From Litoribacillus peritrichatus (GTDB lineage: Bacteria > Pseudomonadota > Gammaproteobacteria > Pseudomonadales > Litoribrevibacteraceae), in assembly GCF_039537985.1 (NCBI RefSeq), contig NZ_BAABBN010000007.1, positions 930,001 to 994,000 on the forward strand: a DNA stretch of 64,000 bases. The letters are read 5' to 3'. The position numbers were made by a program, and so were the translations under genes. Of this stretch, positions 9,343 through 18,777 are shown piece by piece. Under the pieces are notes generated by a model that worked only from the letters and a program-made list of their open reading frames with translations, was not told where the DNA came from and did no database searches. The stretch's first letter is position 1. The number at the start of each line of letters is the position of its first letter.

Positions 9343-10749
9343 TTAAACACTGTAGTACATGTCAAACTCAACTGGGTGAGTTGTCATGTTCAGACGCTCA
9401 ACTTCTTCAGTCTTAAGCTCGATGTATGCATCGATCATGTCGTCTGTAAATACGCCGCCTTCAGTCAAGAATGCACGGTCTTCGTCAAGAGCTTTAAGCG
9501 CTTGGTCGAAAGATTCAGCAACTGTTGGGATTGCTAGTGCTTCTTCAGCTGGTAGATCATACAAATCTTTATCAGCAGGATCGCCAGGGTGGATCTTGTT
9601 CTTAACACCGTCGATACCAGCCATAAGCATTGCAGAGAATGCCAAGTATGGGTTAGCGGTTGGATCAGGGAAACGTGCTTCGATACGCTTGCCTTTTGGA
9701 GACGCAACGTAAGGAATACGGATAGAAGCAGAACGGTTACGAGCTGAGTAAGCTAGCATAACTGGTGCTTCGAAACCTGGAACAAGACGCTTGTATGAGT
9801 TAGTAGAAGCGTTTGCAAAAGCGTTGATCGCGCGAGCGTGCTTGATGATACCACCGATGTAGTATAGAGCAGTTTCGCTTAGACCAGCGTAGCCGTCACC
9901 AGCAAACATGTTCTCGCCGTCTTTCCAGAAAGACTGGTGAACGTGCATACCAGAACCGTTGTCACCAACAAGAGGCTTAGGCATGAAAGTAGCAGTCTTG
10001 CCGTACATGTGTGCAACGTTATGTACACAGTACTTAAGCTCTTGAACTTCGTCCGCTTTCTTAACTAGCGTGTTGAACTTAACACCGATTTCGTTTTGAC
10101 CAGCAGTCGCAACTTCGTGGTGATGTACTTCAATAGTCTGACCCATTGCTTCTAGAGCACCACACATTGCTGTACGGATTTCGTGGCAAGAATCGATTGG
10201 TGGTACTGGGAAGTAACCGCCTTTAACGCGAGGACGGTGACCCGTGTTGCCGCCTTCGAATGTTTTGTCAGTAGACCAGTCTGCTTCTTCAGCGTGAATC
10301 TGATAGCTTGCACCAGAGATGTCTGCTTTCCACTGTACGCTGTCGAAGATAAAGAATTCTGGTTCAGGACCGAAGAATGCAGTATCGCCCAGGCCAGTTG
10401 AAGCTAGGTATGCTTCAGCGCGCTTAGCAACAGAACGTGGGTCACGCTCGTAGCCTTGCATTGTTGCTGGCTCGATGATGTCGCAACGCAAGTTAACAGT
10501 TACTTCTTCTGTGAATGGGTCTAGAACACAAGTTTCGTCGTCCGGCATAAGAATCATGTCTGATTCGTTGATGCCTTTCCAGCCAGAGATTGAAGATCCA
10601 TCGAACATCTGACCGTTTTCGAAGAATTCTTCGTCAACTTCAAATGAAGGGATAGTTACGTGCTGTTCTTTACCGCGCGTATCAGTGAAGCGAAGGTCAA
10701 CCCACTTCGCATTATGTTCTTTAATAAGTGCAATTGTATTGTTAGACAT
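9343..10749 (-). CDS. glnA: Glutamine synthetase type I
   Basis: Catalyses glutamate + NH3 + ATP to glutamine, the main ammonia assimilation step, as a cytosolic dodecamer. The 468-residue length equals the GSI-beta class. Visible motifs are DGSSISGWKGINESDM (metal/active-site loop), KPLVGDNGSGMHVHQS (ATP site) and PGFEAPV. The adenylylation loop reads KDLYDLPAEE with Tyr397, the same position as in E. coli, so regulation by GlnE adenylylation is expected. The start has GGAGAG a few bases upstream. Codon use is strongly biased, fitting a highly expressed gene. Upstream lie a sigma54 promoter and NtrC sites; downstream is a strong terminator. With gltBD in the same window it forms the GS/GOGAT cycle. 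Confidence 0.99.
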   Translation of the reverse strand: MSNNTIALIKEHNAKWVDLRFTDTRGKEQHVTIPSFEVDEEFFENGQMFDGSSISGWKGINESDMILMPDDETCVLDPFTEEVTVNLRCDIIEPATMQGYERDPRSVAKRAEAYLASTGLGDTAFFGPEPEFFIFDSVQWKADISGASYQIHAEEADWSTDKTFEGGNTGHRPRVKGGYFPVPPIDSCHEIRTAMCGALEAMGQTIEVHHHEVATAGQNEIGVKFNTLVKKADEVQELKYCVHNVAHMYGKTATFMPKPLVGDNGSGMHVHQSFWKDGENMFAGDGYAGLSETALYYIGGIIKHARAINAFANASTNSYKRLVPGFEAPVMLAYSARNRSASIRIPYVASPKGKRIEARFPDPTANPYLAFSAMLMAGIDGVKNKIHPGDPADKDLYDLPAEEALAIPTVAESFDQALKALDEDRAFLTEGGVFTDDMIDAYIELKTEEVERLNMTTHPVEFDMYYSV

Positions 10750-10847
10750 TAGTCTCTCCGCTACACATCAATTAAATCTGACCAAAAGGTATAAGGTCAG
10801 CATTAATCCTTTTGATTTCGGGTATTCCGAATCTTGTGCCAGTTAAA

Positions 10848-10862
10848 GCAAACAGTGTGCCA
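10848..10862 (-). promoter_or_regulatory. Sigma54 (-24/-12) promoter of glnA
   Basis: On the minus strand the sequence reads TGGCAC-ACTGT-TTGC, a perfect -24/-12 element (TGGCAC-N5-TTGC). Transcription would begin near 10836, giving a leader of about 87 nt before the glnA ATG. Confidence 0.9.
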
Positions 10863-10925
10863 AGTGCTAAAACGATGGAAAGCCGCAAGATTTCAGGGGT
10901 ATACCGCAGAGCTAACTATAACTAT

Positions 10926-10990
10926 GCATTTTATTAGTGCAAGCGTTTTTTATTTTGCACTTATTTGGTGCTTGAGGGCTAATTTGGTGC
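10926..10990 (-). promoter_or_regulatory. NtrC enhancer sites upstream of glnA
   Basis: GCACTTATTTGGTGC (10957-10971) matches the NtrC operator. A weaker palindrome GCATTTTATTAGTGC lies at 10926-10940, its centre 31 bp away, about three helical turns. A third half-matching element GGGCTAATTTGGTGC is at 10976-10990. The first two centres lie roughly 97 and 128 bp upstream of the predicted sigma54 start, very close to the geometry known for E. coli glnA. The rest of the 440-bp glnA-thiI gap holds the thiI promoter and nothing else I can identify. Confidence 0.75.
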
Positions 10991-11094
10991 GTTGATAGTG
11001 CGATTATAATGATCACCGATTTAAGCTGTGGTGAAGAGGAAAATTGCACTTTTGGGTTTATGTTGGGATTGTAGTGGGGGTGGTGTCAGTATTT

Positions 11095-11123
11095 TTGTAT
11101 CGCCTGTTGTGCTCAGGTATAAT
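11095..11123 (+). promoter_or_regulatory. Sigma70 promoter of thiI
   Basis: TTGTAT (11095-11100), a 17-bp spacer and a perfect TATAAT (11118-11123) lie 67 nt upstream of the thiI ATG, facing away from glnA. Confidence 0.7.
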
Positions 11124-11189
11124 CCGCCGATTCTTTGGTCTGTTGAGGTTTTGACATAAACTTCAGCCTCTGTATTGGTGTGTTCTGCC

Positions 11190-12650
11190 ATGAAATACGT
11201 CGTTAAGTTATTCCCTGAAATTACCATTAAAAGCCGTCCGGTTCGAAAGCAGTTGATCAAACAGCTGAAAGCGAATTTAAGAACGGTCTTGAAAAGAATT
11301 GATCCCGAATTAAAAGTCTCGGGTCAGTGGGATAACGTTCAGGTAGAAACCGCTTCAGAAGACAGTGCGGTTGTTCAGCAGGTAACGGCGGCGTTGGCTT
11401 CTACGCCGGGCATTGCATATTTTATGAGTGTTCAAAAGTACCCTTATGTCGATTTCGACGACACGCTAGAGAAAGCCAAAGCGTTATTTGCGGATAAGAT
11501 CAAAGGCAAGACGTTGTGTGTCCGTATTAAACGTGCCGGCAACCATGATTTTAAATCGGTCGATGCAGAACGCTATATTGGTGGTTGTTTGCGTCAGCAG
11601 TGCGAAGCCAAAGGCATTGATCTTAAAAACCCTGAAATTCAGATTAATCTTGAGATCCGGGATCAGGATCTTTATCTCGTTCATGAGCGTTATGAAGGGC
11701 TGGGTGGTTATCCGATCGGCAGTCAGGATTCAGTCTTGTCCTTAATGTCCGGTGGCTTCGATTCGACGGTTGCCAGCTATTTAATGATGCGTCGTGGTAT
11801 TCAGACCCATTTCTGCTTCTTTAATCTCGGCGGTCGTGCTCATGAGTTGGGCGTAAAAGAAGTTTCTCACTATATTTGGGAGAAGTTTGGCAGTTCTCAT
11901 GGCGTTAAGTTTGTCAGTGTGCCATTTGAGGGTGTGGTGGCTGAGATTCTGCAGAATGTGGAGCGCTCTTACATGGGCGTTATTTTAAAGCGGATGATGC
12001 TTAGAGCGGCGAGTAAAGTTGCTGAAAAAATGAAGCTCGATACTTTGGTGACGGGCGAAAGTATTGCTCAGGTGTCCAGTCAAACGCTTAAAAATCTGTC
12101 TGCTATTGATCAAGTGACGGATACCTTGGTGCTGCGCCCGTTGGTGACCACTCATAAACAAGAAATCGTCGACATCGCTTCTCAAATTGGTACCTATGAG
12201 TTTGCGGCTCATATGCCGGAATACTGTGGTGTGATTTCTGATAAGCCGACCACTCGTGCTTCCATGGAGCGGGTTCATAAGGCGGAAGAGGGATTTGATT
12301 TTGGTGTTTTGGAGCAAGCGCTCGAAGACATGATGATTCAAAAAATTCAGAATGTGGTGGACGACTTCAAGCAGGACGTTCAGGTCGAAGAAGTCTCTGA
12401 GCCAGAAACTACGTCGTCTGTGATCGTGGATATTCGTCATCCGGATGAAGAAGAGCAGGCGCCTTTGGCTATTGATGGCGTTGCAATCGAAAAAATTCCT
12501 TTTTATGCGCTGCATTCAGCGTTTAAAGAAAAGAGCCTTGAAACTGAATATTTGTTGTATTGCGACCGTGGTGTAATGAGCCAGCTTCATGCTCAGCAAT
12601 TACAGGCGGATGGCTATACCAATGTGAAGGTATATAAGAAGTCAGAATAA
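11190..12650 (+). CDS. thiI: tRNA 4-thiouridine synthase ThiI (tRNA sulfurtransferase)
   Basis: Cytosolic enzyme that adenylates U8 of tRNA and transfers sulfur from IscS; in gammaproteobacteria it can also feed thiazole synthesis. The start is ATG 11190 (MKYVVKLFPEITIKSRPVR, matching the family), not the GTG five codons earlier. The 486-residue protein has the NFLD/THUMP region (about 1-165), PP-loop SGGFDS (187-192), the conserved MPEYCGVISDKPT segment carrying the partner cysteine, and a C-terminal rhodanese domain with catalytic Cys458 in LLYCDRGVMS. The rhodanese extension is typical of the enterobacterial long form. It stands alone between glnA and typA with its own promoter. Confidence 0.97.
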   Translation: MKYVVKLFPEITIKSRPVRKQLIKQLKANLRTVLKRIDPELKVSGQWDNVQVETASEDSAVVQQVTAALASTPGIAYFMSVQKYPYVDFDDTLEKAKALFADKIKGKTLCVRIKRAGNHDFKSVDAERYIGGCLRQQCEAKGIDLKNPEIQINLEIRDQDLYLVHERYEGLGGYPIGSQDSVLSLMSGGFDSTVASYLMMRRGIQTHFCFFNLGGRAHELGVKEVSHYIWEKFGSSHGVKFVSVPFEGVVAEILQNVERSYMGVILKRMMLRAASKVAEKMKLDTLVTGESIAQVSSQTLKNLSAIDQVTDTLVLRPLVTTHKQEIVDIASQIGTYEFAAHMPEYCGVISDKPTTRASMERVHKAEEGFDFGVLEQALEDMMIQKIQNVVDDFKQDVQVEEVSEPETTSSVIVDIRHPDEEEQAPLAIDGVAIEKIPFYALHSAFKEKSLETEYLLYCDRGVMSQLHAQQLQADGYTNVKVYKKSE

Positions 12651-12723
12651 GTCGCGATCAGTGACTTATTACTTCTATATAAATTACCAATAAAAAGATG
12701 TAGAATGCGCTCAAATTTTAACC

Positions 12724-12745
12724 CTTCAGATTTGTAGGTCTGAAG
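12724..12745 (+). other. Hairpin in the typA leader
   Basis: CTTCAGA (12724-12730) and TCTGAAG (12739-12745) form a 7-bp stem with an 8-base loop, 73 nt before the typA start codon and without a T-run. It could be a 5' leader structure; function is unknown. Confidence 0.3.
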
Positions 12746-12818
12746 AGCTCGTTGATAAAGGTGTTTTAAATAACACATTTGTTAAGTATAGGGTCGTACG
12801 TACCCCTTGGAGAATCCT

Positions 12819-14636
12819 TTGATACACAGATTAAGAAACGTTGCGATTATTGCACACGTTGACCACGGCAAGACCACTCTTGTTGATAAATTGTTGCAAC
12901 AGTCCGGCACATTGGATCGTAAAGATCAGGGTGCAGAACGCATCATGGACTCAAACGATCAGGAAAAAGAGCGTGGCATCACGATTCTGGCCAAGAATAC
13001 TGCGATCGAATGGAACGATTACCATATTAATATCGTAGACACACCGGGACACGCCGATTTCGGTGGTGAAGTTGAACGTGTTCTTTCTATGGTGGACTGT
13101 GTTTGTTTGTTGGTTGATGCTGTTGATGGCCCAATGCCACAGACGCGTTTCGTGACACAGAAAGCATTTGAACAAGGTTTGAAGCCAATTGTTGTTATCA
13201 ACAAGATCGACCGTCCGGGTTCTCGTCCAGACTGGGTTATGGATCAGGTCTTTGATTTGTTTGACAGCTTAGGTGCGACTGACGAGCAGTTGGACTTCCC
13301 GGTTATCTATGCTTCAGCATTGAACGGCTTGGCGGGTACTGAGCCTGACGAGTTGGCGGATGACATGACGCCGTTGTTTGAAATGATCGTTGATAAAGTA
13401 CCGGCACCAGACGTTGATGTGGATGGTCCACTTCAGATGCAGGTGTCTGCATTGGATTACTCAAACTATCTGGGCGTTATCGGTGTTGGCCGTATTACGC
13501 GTGGTACGATGAAGCCAAGCAGTCAGGTTTCGGTAGTCGATCGTGATGGTAAAGTCAGAAACGGTAAGATTCTTAAGCTTATGGGTTACATGGGGCTTGA
13601 GCGTGTTGAAGTTGAACAGGCCACCGCTGGTGATATCGTTTGTATTACGGGTATCGACGGTTTAGGTATTTCAGATACTGTGTGTGATCCTGCTACTCCT
13701 GAGGCATTGCCAGCATTGTCTGTGGATGAGCCAACGGTAAGCATGACTTTCCAGGTGAACAACTCTCCGTTTGCCGGTCAAGACGGTAAAATGCTGACCA
13801 GCCGAAATATCTCTGAGCGTTTGGATAAAGAATTGATCCACAACGTTGCGCTGCGCGTTGAGCAGGGCGACTCTGCTGAGAAATTTAAAGTATCCGGTCG
13901 TGGTGAGCTTCACCTGTCTGTATTGATTGAAACGATGCGTCGTGAAGGCTTCGAGATGGGTATTTCTCGTCCAGAAGTGGTTCAGCGTGAAGTGAATGGC
14001 GTTATTGAAGAGCCTTATGAAAGCGTGGTGGTTGATGTTGAAGATCAGCATCAAGGCCCGATCATGGAAGAGTTCGGCAATCGTCGTGCAGAAATGACCA
14101 ACATGGTACCAGACGGTAAAGGCCGTGTGCGCATGGAGTTCATTATGCCTGCGCGTGGCTTGATTGGTTTCCGTAACCAGTTCATGACGTTGACTTCCGG
14201 TAGCGGTATTTTAACATCGGTATTCGACCATTACGGTCCTGTTAAGGCCGGTGAAGTTGCTCCACGTAATAACGGTGTATTGGTTTCCATGGTTCAGGGT
14301 AAAGCACTGGGTTATTCACTTTGGATGCTTCAGGAACGTGGTCGCTTGTTCATTGACCCGAACGTTGAAGTATACGAAGGCATGGTGATTGGTCTTCACA
14401 GCCGTGATAACGACTTGGTGGTTAACCCGATTAAAGGTAAGCAGTTAACCAACGTTCGTGCATCGGGTACAGACGAAAATATTCAGTTGACCCCGCCTGT
14501 TCGTATGACCCTTGAGCAAGCGCTTGAATTTATTGAAGACGATGAATTGGTTGAAGTAACGCCGAATCATATTCGTATTCGTAAGAAGTTCTTGAAAGAG
14601 CATGAGCGTAAGCGCGAAAGCCGTAGTAAGAAATAA
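12819..14636 (+). CDS. typA: Ribosome-associated GTPase TypA/BipA
   Basis: Translational GTPase of the EF-G/LepA class that binds the 70S ribosome and aids 50S assembly and stress or cold responses. The start is a TTG at 12819 (MIHRLRNVAIIAHVDHGKTT): GGAG at 12809-12812 sits 6 nt before it, and the family begins exactly here; the TTG four codons earlier overlaps the ribosome site. The protein has 605 residues: G1 AHVDHGKTT (12-20), G2 ERGITI, G3 DTPGHADF, G4 NKIDR, then domain II, domains III and V and the BipA-specific C-terminus (IRIRKKFLKEHERKRESR). It is monocistronic, ending at a strong terminator. Confidence 0.97.
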   Translation: MIHRLRNVAIIAHVDHGKTTLVDKLLQQSGTLDRKDQGAERIMDSNDQEKERGITILAKNTAIEWNDYHINIVDTPGHADFGGEVERVLSMVDCVCLLVDAVDGPMPQTRFVTQKAFEQGLKPIVVINKIDRPGSRPDWVMDQVFDLFDSLGATDEQLDFPVIYASALNGLAGTEPDELADDMTPLFEMIVDKVPAPDVDVDGPLQMQVSALDYSNYLGVIGVGRITRGTMKPSSQVSVVDRDGKVRNGKILKLMGYMGLERVEVEQATAGDIVCITGIDGLGISDTVCDPATPEALPALSVDEPTVSMTFQVNNSPFAGQDGKMLTSRNISERLDKELIHNVALRVEQGDSAEKFKVSGRGELHLSVLIETMRREGFEMGISRPEVVQREVNGVIEEPYESVVVDVEDQHQGPIMEEFGNRRAEMTNMVPDGKGRVRMEFIMPARGLIGFRNQFMTLTSGSGILTSVFDHYGPVKAGEVAPRNNGVLVSMVQGKALGYSLWMLQERGRLFIDPNVEVYEGMVIGLHSRDNDLVVNPIKGKQLTNVRASGTDENIQLTPPVRMTLEQALEFIEDDELVEVTPNHIRIRKKFLKEHERKRESRSKK

Positions 14637-14655
14637 GACACATTAATGTGTTATC

Positions 14656-14688
14656 AAAGCCGTGTGGTGAAAACCACACGGCTTTTTT
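14656..14688 (+). terminator. Rho-independent terminator of typA
   Basis: A stem AAAGCCGTGTGGT / ACCACACGGCTTT with a GAAA tetraloop (14669-14672) followed by T6 lies 20 nt after the typA stop. Confidence 0.93.
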
Positions 14689-14777
14689 ATTGCCTAAACA
14701 AAACGCTATATTTACTCTAGACTTAGTAGCTCAAAGCGATAATAAATTGAAAATTAGCCAGCTTTAGGATTGATGAC

Positions 14778-15752
14778 ATGCATACTCTATACCCAGAAAT
14801 TAAACCATATGCAGAGCACTTTCTACCTGTTTCCGAGTTACATACGTTGCATGTGGAAGAGTGTGGCAGTGAAGATGGTATCCCTGTATTGGTGGTTCAT
14901 GGTGGGCCGGGAGCAGGGTGTGATGCTTTTCAGCGACGTTTTTTTGATCCTGAGAAATATCGGATTGTACTGTTTGATCAGCGAGGTTCAGGAAAATCAA
15001 CGCCTCATGCTGAGTTGAAAGATAATAACTTAGCCATGTTGATTCAGGACATTGAGCATATAAGAGAAACCTTGGGTGTGGATCAGTGGGTGCTTTTTGG
15101 TGGCTCATGGGGTTCAACATTGAGTTTGGCTTATGCTCAAGCGCATCCGGATCGTGTTCAGGCCATGATCTTGCGTGGTATTTTTCTGTGTCGGGATCAG
15201 GATATTGAGTGGTTGTACCAAAATGGTGCAAGCCGTATTTTCCCTGATCACTGGAAAGGGTTTCTGGATGCGATTCCTAAAAATAAGCACGACGATTTAC
15301 TTACGGCGTACCATGACTTAATCACAGGCGGTAATGAATTAGCCAGGATGGCGGCTGCGAAAGCCTGGTGCAAATGGGAAGGCAGTTGCTCCACGTTAAA
15401 ACCAAACCCTGCGTTGGTGGATCACTTTATCGATCCGCACTTTGCGTTGTCGATGGCGACCATGTGTGTTCATTATTTCGTTAATCGGGGTTTTTTAGAG
15501 CAGGATCAATTGATTCAGAATTGCCATAAGGTGGCGCATATACCAACGGTAATCATTCATGGCCGGTACGACATTGTTTGTTGTATGGATAATGCTCAGG
15601 CGCTGCATGATGCTTTGCCGGAATCGACCTTGCAGGTGGTCAGAGAGGCGGGACATTCCGCGAAAGATGCACCGCTGACGGATGCACTGGTGAGGGCGAC
15701 GGATGAAATGTGTCGTCGGCTAACGGGTGAAGATGATGAGCTGGATGCTTAA
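14778..15752 (+). CDS. pip: Proline iminopeptidase
   Basis: Cytosolic alpha/beta-hydrolase of family S33 that removes N-terminal proline from peptides. The 324-residue length fits the 310-330 residue family. Motifs are the oxyanion segment HGGPGAGCD (41-49), FDQRGSGKS, the nucleophile elbow GGSWGS with Ser110, Asp265 in IIHGRYDIVC and His293 in EAGHS. The negatively charged tail GEDDELDA is the only odd part. It is monocistronic: typA's terminator is upstream and a bidirectional terminator shared with the convergent protease gene lies downstream. Confidence 0.93.
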   Translation: MHTLYPEIKPYAEHFLPVSELHTLHVEECGSEDGIPVLVVHGGPGAGCDAFQRRFFDPEKYRIVLFDQRGSGKSTPHAELKDNNLAMLIQDIEHIRETLGVDQWVLFGGSWGSTLSLAYAQAHPDRVQAMILRGIFLCRDQDIEWLYQNGASRIFPDHWKGFLDAIPKNKHDDLLTAYHDLITGGNELARMAAAKAWCKWEGSCSTLKPNPALVDHFIDPHFALSMATMCVHYFVNRGFLEQDQLIQNCHKVAHIPTVIIHGRYDIVCCMDNAQALHDALPESTLQVVREAGHSAKDAPLTDALVRATDEMCRRLTGEDDELDA

Positions 15753-15777
15753 AGCGAACCGGTTTACTGATTAAAAT

Positions 15778-15812
15778 ACCAAAAGGGCCATCTTAATGAT
15801 GGCCCTTTTGGT
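15778..15812. terminator. Bidirectional terminator between pip and the S8 protease gene
   Basis: A perfect 15-bp inverted repeat (ACCAAAAGGGCCATC and its complement) with loop TTAAT and A4/T4 tracts lies between two convergent genes and can end both transcripts. Confidence 0.9.
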
Positions 15813-15826
15813 ATGTGCTGTTGCTG

Positions 15827-18640
15827 TTATTGACTGAGTTGGGGGCTGATTGCCTGAACTGTAGAGCTTTTTTGGTTCGGCGTTTTTTGAAAACCTTCAA
15901 ACTCTGGGTCGGTTGTTGAATTGTTGTTTGCTGTGAGTTGGCTGTCAAAGCTTACGGTGAAGTCGATGCCGGAATGGCTTTCGTTGACCGAAATGATGCT
16001 GGTTTGACTCAGTGTCGGATACGCCCCGCAGCTTTCACCTGAGTCGCATATGAGGTTATCGTTATTCATGTCTGTGCCTGCAACGATTTGATAATCGCCA
16101 GAAGGTATCCCTTGAATTTCGTAAGTGTATTGTCCGTTAGAGCTGGCCGCTCCGGTAAAGGCTACCGTGACCTTGTTGTCAGGATCGGCCGGATCGATCA
16201 CCAGAATATAAATATAACCGGCGTCTGCTGTGATTGGGTTGGTTGCTACCTGCATTTGGATATTCAGTATGCTTGAAGTGGTTCCCGCATCAAAGGTGAT
16301 GTCTGCCGAATAGTTCCCGTCGCTCAACCCGGTTCTGTCGATATTGATGGTGTAGCTGCCAAAGTTATTGCCATCGACGTTGTTGGCGGTGGCGGAGGCC
16401 CAGGATTCAGTACTGGTAATGCTGTTGATGGTTAAGGTTTGTTCGCTGCTGTCACTTACGGTAATCGCGCTGGAGGTGTTGAAGCTGCCAAAGTTAATGG
16501 TATTGGAAGATAAAACTACAGAGGCCGGTGCGTTGTTGGCACCACCTGCGGCAATGACTGCTTTGCGGGCGTTAATCAGGCCGTAACCAAACTGGTTATC
16601 AAAACCGGGTGTGCCTATGTCGTCGGTTAAGTCTCCGGCCTGGAGCAGTGCCACGAATTGGTCTGCATCAATATTTGCGTTGGCTGATTTCATTAACGCC
16701 GCTACGCCTGCCACATGAGGTGCAGCCATGGAGGTGCCTTCAAAAAAGCTGTAATTAAATTCAATGTTGCCGCTGCTGTCGTCACCGGCGGTACTGAGAA
16801 CACCGTCCGGGAAACCATCATTGTTGGTGTCTGTACTGATAGCGCCGCCAGGTGCTGCAACGTCCAGGGTGTTGCCAAAGTTGGAATAGCTGGCTCTCTG
16901 GTTGCTGATGTTGGTCGCGCTGACAGAGATGACGTTGTCATAACTGGCCGGATACTCCGGAGAGGGTGTATTACTGTTGCCGGCAGCCGCAATGACAATG
17001 ATGCCCAACGCTTCTAATTGGTTAAAAAGGTCTTGTTCGGCCTGAGAGGAAGAGGGGGAGCCCAGACTTAAGTTGATAATGTCTGCCCTTTGAGCTGGCG
17101 TAGTGCCTGAATCGTTGCTTAAACCTGCTGCATATCGAAGACTTTGCATGATGTCGTAGTTGGTGCCGAGGCCGTTTTCACCAAGAACCCGCATCGGCAT
17201 TAACCGTACCCCGCCAGCCACGCCTGCGCCACCAATGGAGTTATTGGTGGTTGCTGCAACCGTACCTGCGACATGTGATCCGTGGAAGCTGCTTGAGCCG
17301 TCGTTGTTGGACTTATCACCAGGGTCGTCAGGGTTATTGTCGATGCCGTCGCCGTCTAAGGCTGCATCGGCGTCGCTAATGAAGTCGTAACCGCTGATGA
17401 CTTGGTTTTGTAAGTCGGGGTGATTCAATAACACGCCGGTGTCCACCACCGCTACGATCACATTGCTGTCACCCGTTTCGATGTCCAATGCTTCTTCTAG
17501 CTGAATGGATTGATAATGCCATTGCAGGCTAAAGTGTTGGTCGTTTGGGGTGAAGAGTTTGGTACGAATGTAGTTCGGTTCGACCAGTTGATACTCACCG
17601 GAAGTATTTAACTCGGCAATCCATTTCAATGTGTCCAATTTCTGCTGTTCGGCTTCGGCCCACTTTCCGGCATCTAGGGTGGGCTTGGTGTTGGTATTGG
17701 CCTTTACGCTTGCGGTGTTTAGGCTGGCAGGCATGGTCAGTTTACCAATGTTCGGCGACTGGCTGGCACTGTTGACAGAAACAGCTGCTTTAGGTACAAA
17801 AATAGCCTCACCGATGACGAAATCGGAACTTACGCTGGCATTGGATGAGGATGCGTTGGCGCCAGCATTACCAATGTTTAAAGAATAAATGGCGGCATTA
17901 GCCTCAGCACGTACTTCAATGAAATAAACGCCGTCCTGATTTATGGTCAGGGTATCAGTAGCTGTGGCGTTGACGGCACTGTCGACCGGATTTTGGTTTT
18001 CATCGTAGAGGTATAAGTCCAGGTTGGGCGTTGGGTTTGCATTTTGATAGTTGGCAATGGTCAGGCTGATGGTTTGGTTATTTAACAGCTGAGCGCGATA
18101 CATGTCGCTGGTGTCGTTTGAGCTGTTTGCGTAGCCTCCAACCGTTGCCGGGTTGGGGAGCAGTTGAGCCTGGTCAAACGTTCCGTTGGGGACACTGACG
18201 TTAATGTCTGCTGTGTCTGAATCTGCTACCGAGGTGTCTGGCGCGGTGATGGTGCCACTGATGGTATGGCCTAAAGCGCTAACGTCTCGGCTTAAGTTGT
18301 GTGTGCTCCCATCTGATCCTGTAACGGTTAATGTAATGGTGTAGTCGCCAATGCTTGTGTATGTGTGGCTGCTCGTTACCCCGGTTGAGATTGAGCCGTT
18401 GCCGAAGTTCCAGCTATAAGCGCTTGCATTCGTGGAAGCGCTACCGTCTACGTTTACGGTGAAAGGTATCTCTCCGGTAGTGGATGATACGGTAAATGAC
18501 GCAGTGGGTGGGTTATTGTTGTTATTGTTATTGCTATTTTCATCGCTCCCGCCGCCGCTTCCTCCGCCACCACCACCGCAGCTGATGAGTGTGGTGGAGA
18601 GGAGAAATAGACCGATGATCTTAAAAAAATGAATTAACAC
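15827..18640 (-). CDS. S8 family (subtilisin-like) peptidase lipoprotein with PKD and PPC-type domains
   Basis: Predicted extracytoplasmic serine protease. The only usable start is GTG 18640, preceded by CAGGTAA. Residues 1-21 form a lipoprotein signal with lipobox LISC (Cys21), followed by a Gly/Ser/Asn-rich linker containing a run of six Gly and nine Asn. A PKD domain spans about 45-120 (YSWNFGNGS, GDYTITLTVTG), a PPC-like beta-sandwich about 145-260, then an inhibitor/linker part, and the S8 domain about 385-680 with catalytic Asp400 (VVDTG), His453 (FHGSHVAG) and Ser637 (GTSMAAPHVAG). C-terminal beta domains (about 700-900) resemble BACON-like and calcium-binding modules. All catalytic residues are present, so it is probably active on the cell surface, perhaps as a scavenging protease. 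Confidence 0.88.
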   Translation of the reverse strand: MLIHFFKIIGLFLLSTTLISCGGGGGGSGGGSDENSNNNNNNNPPTASFTVSSTTGEIPFTVNVDGSASTNASAYSWNFGNGSISTGVTSSHTYTSIGDYTITLTVTGSDGSTHNLSRDVSALGHTISGTITAPDTSVADSDTADINVSVPNGTFDQAQLLPNPATVGGYANSSNDTSDMYRAQLLNNQTISLTIANYQNANPTPNLDLYLYDENQNPVDSAVNATATDTLTINQDGVYFIEVRAEANAAIYSLNIGNAGANASSSNASVSSDFVIGEAIFVPKAAVSVNSASQSPNIGKLTMPASLNTASVKANTNTKPTLDAGKWAEAEQQKLDTLKWIAELNTSGEYQLVEPNYIRTKLFTPNDQHFSLQWHYQSIQLEEALDIETGDSNVIVAVVDTGVLLNHPDLQNQVISGYDFISDADAALDGDGIDNNPDDPGDKSNNDGSSSFHGSHVAGTVAATTNNSIGGAGVAGGVRLMPMRVLGENGLGTNYDIMQSLRYAAGLSNDSGTTPAQRADIINLSLGSPSSSQAEQDLFNQLEALGIIVIAAAGNSNTPSPEYPASYDNVISVSATNISNQRASYSNFGNTLDVAAPGGAISTDTNNDGFPDGVLSTAGDDSSGNIEFNYSFFEGTSMAAPHVAGVAALMKSANANIDADQFVALLQAGDLTDDIGTPGFDNQFGYGLINARKAVIAAGGANNAPASVVLSSNTINFGSFNTSSAITVSDSSEQTLTINSITSTESWASATANNVDGNNFGSYTINIDRTGLSDGNYSADITFDAGTTSSILNIQMQVATNPITADAGYIYILVIDPADPDNKVTVAFTGAASSNGQYTYEIQGIPSGDYQIVAGTDMNNDNLICDSGESCGAYPTLSQTSIISVNESHSGIDFTVSFDSQLTANNNSTTDPEFEGFQKTPNQKSSTVQAISPQLSQ

Positions 18641-18777
18641 AATAAGTTACCTGGTGAGTGCAATGATGATTTTGTGTCACTTACCTTAATTATAAAAGAA
18701 CTTATTCGTGTAAATGTGTAAAAATGATGACTATTCGTCACAATTCGGTCAAATCAGATAAGGTGTAAGTAACAAAT

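Noticed and set aside
11021..11260. 79-aa reading frame on the minus strand before and into thiI
   Set aside because: It overlaps the thiI promoter and start, has no ribosome site and no protein-like pattern; the region is explained by promoter elements.
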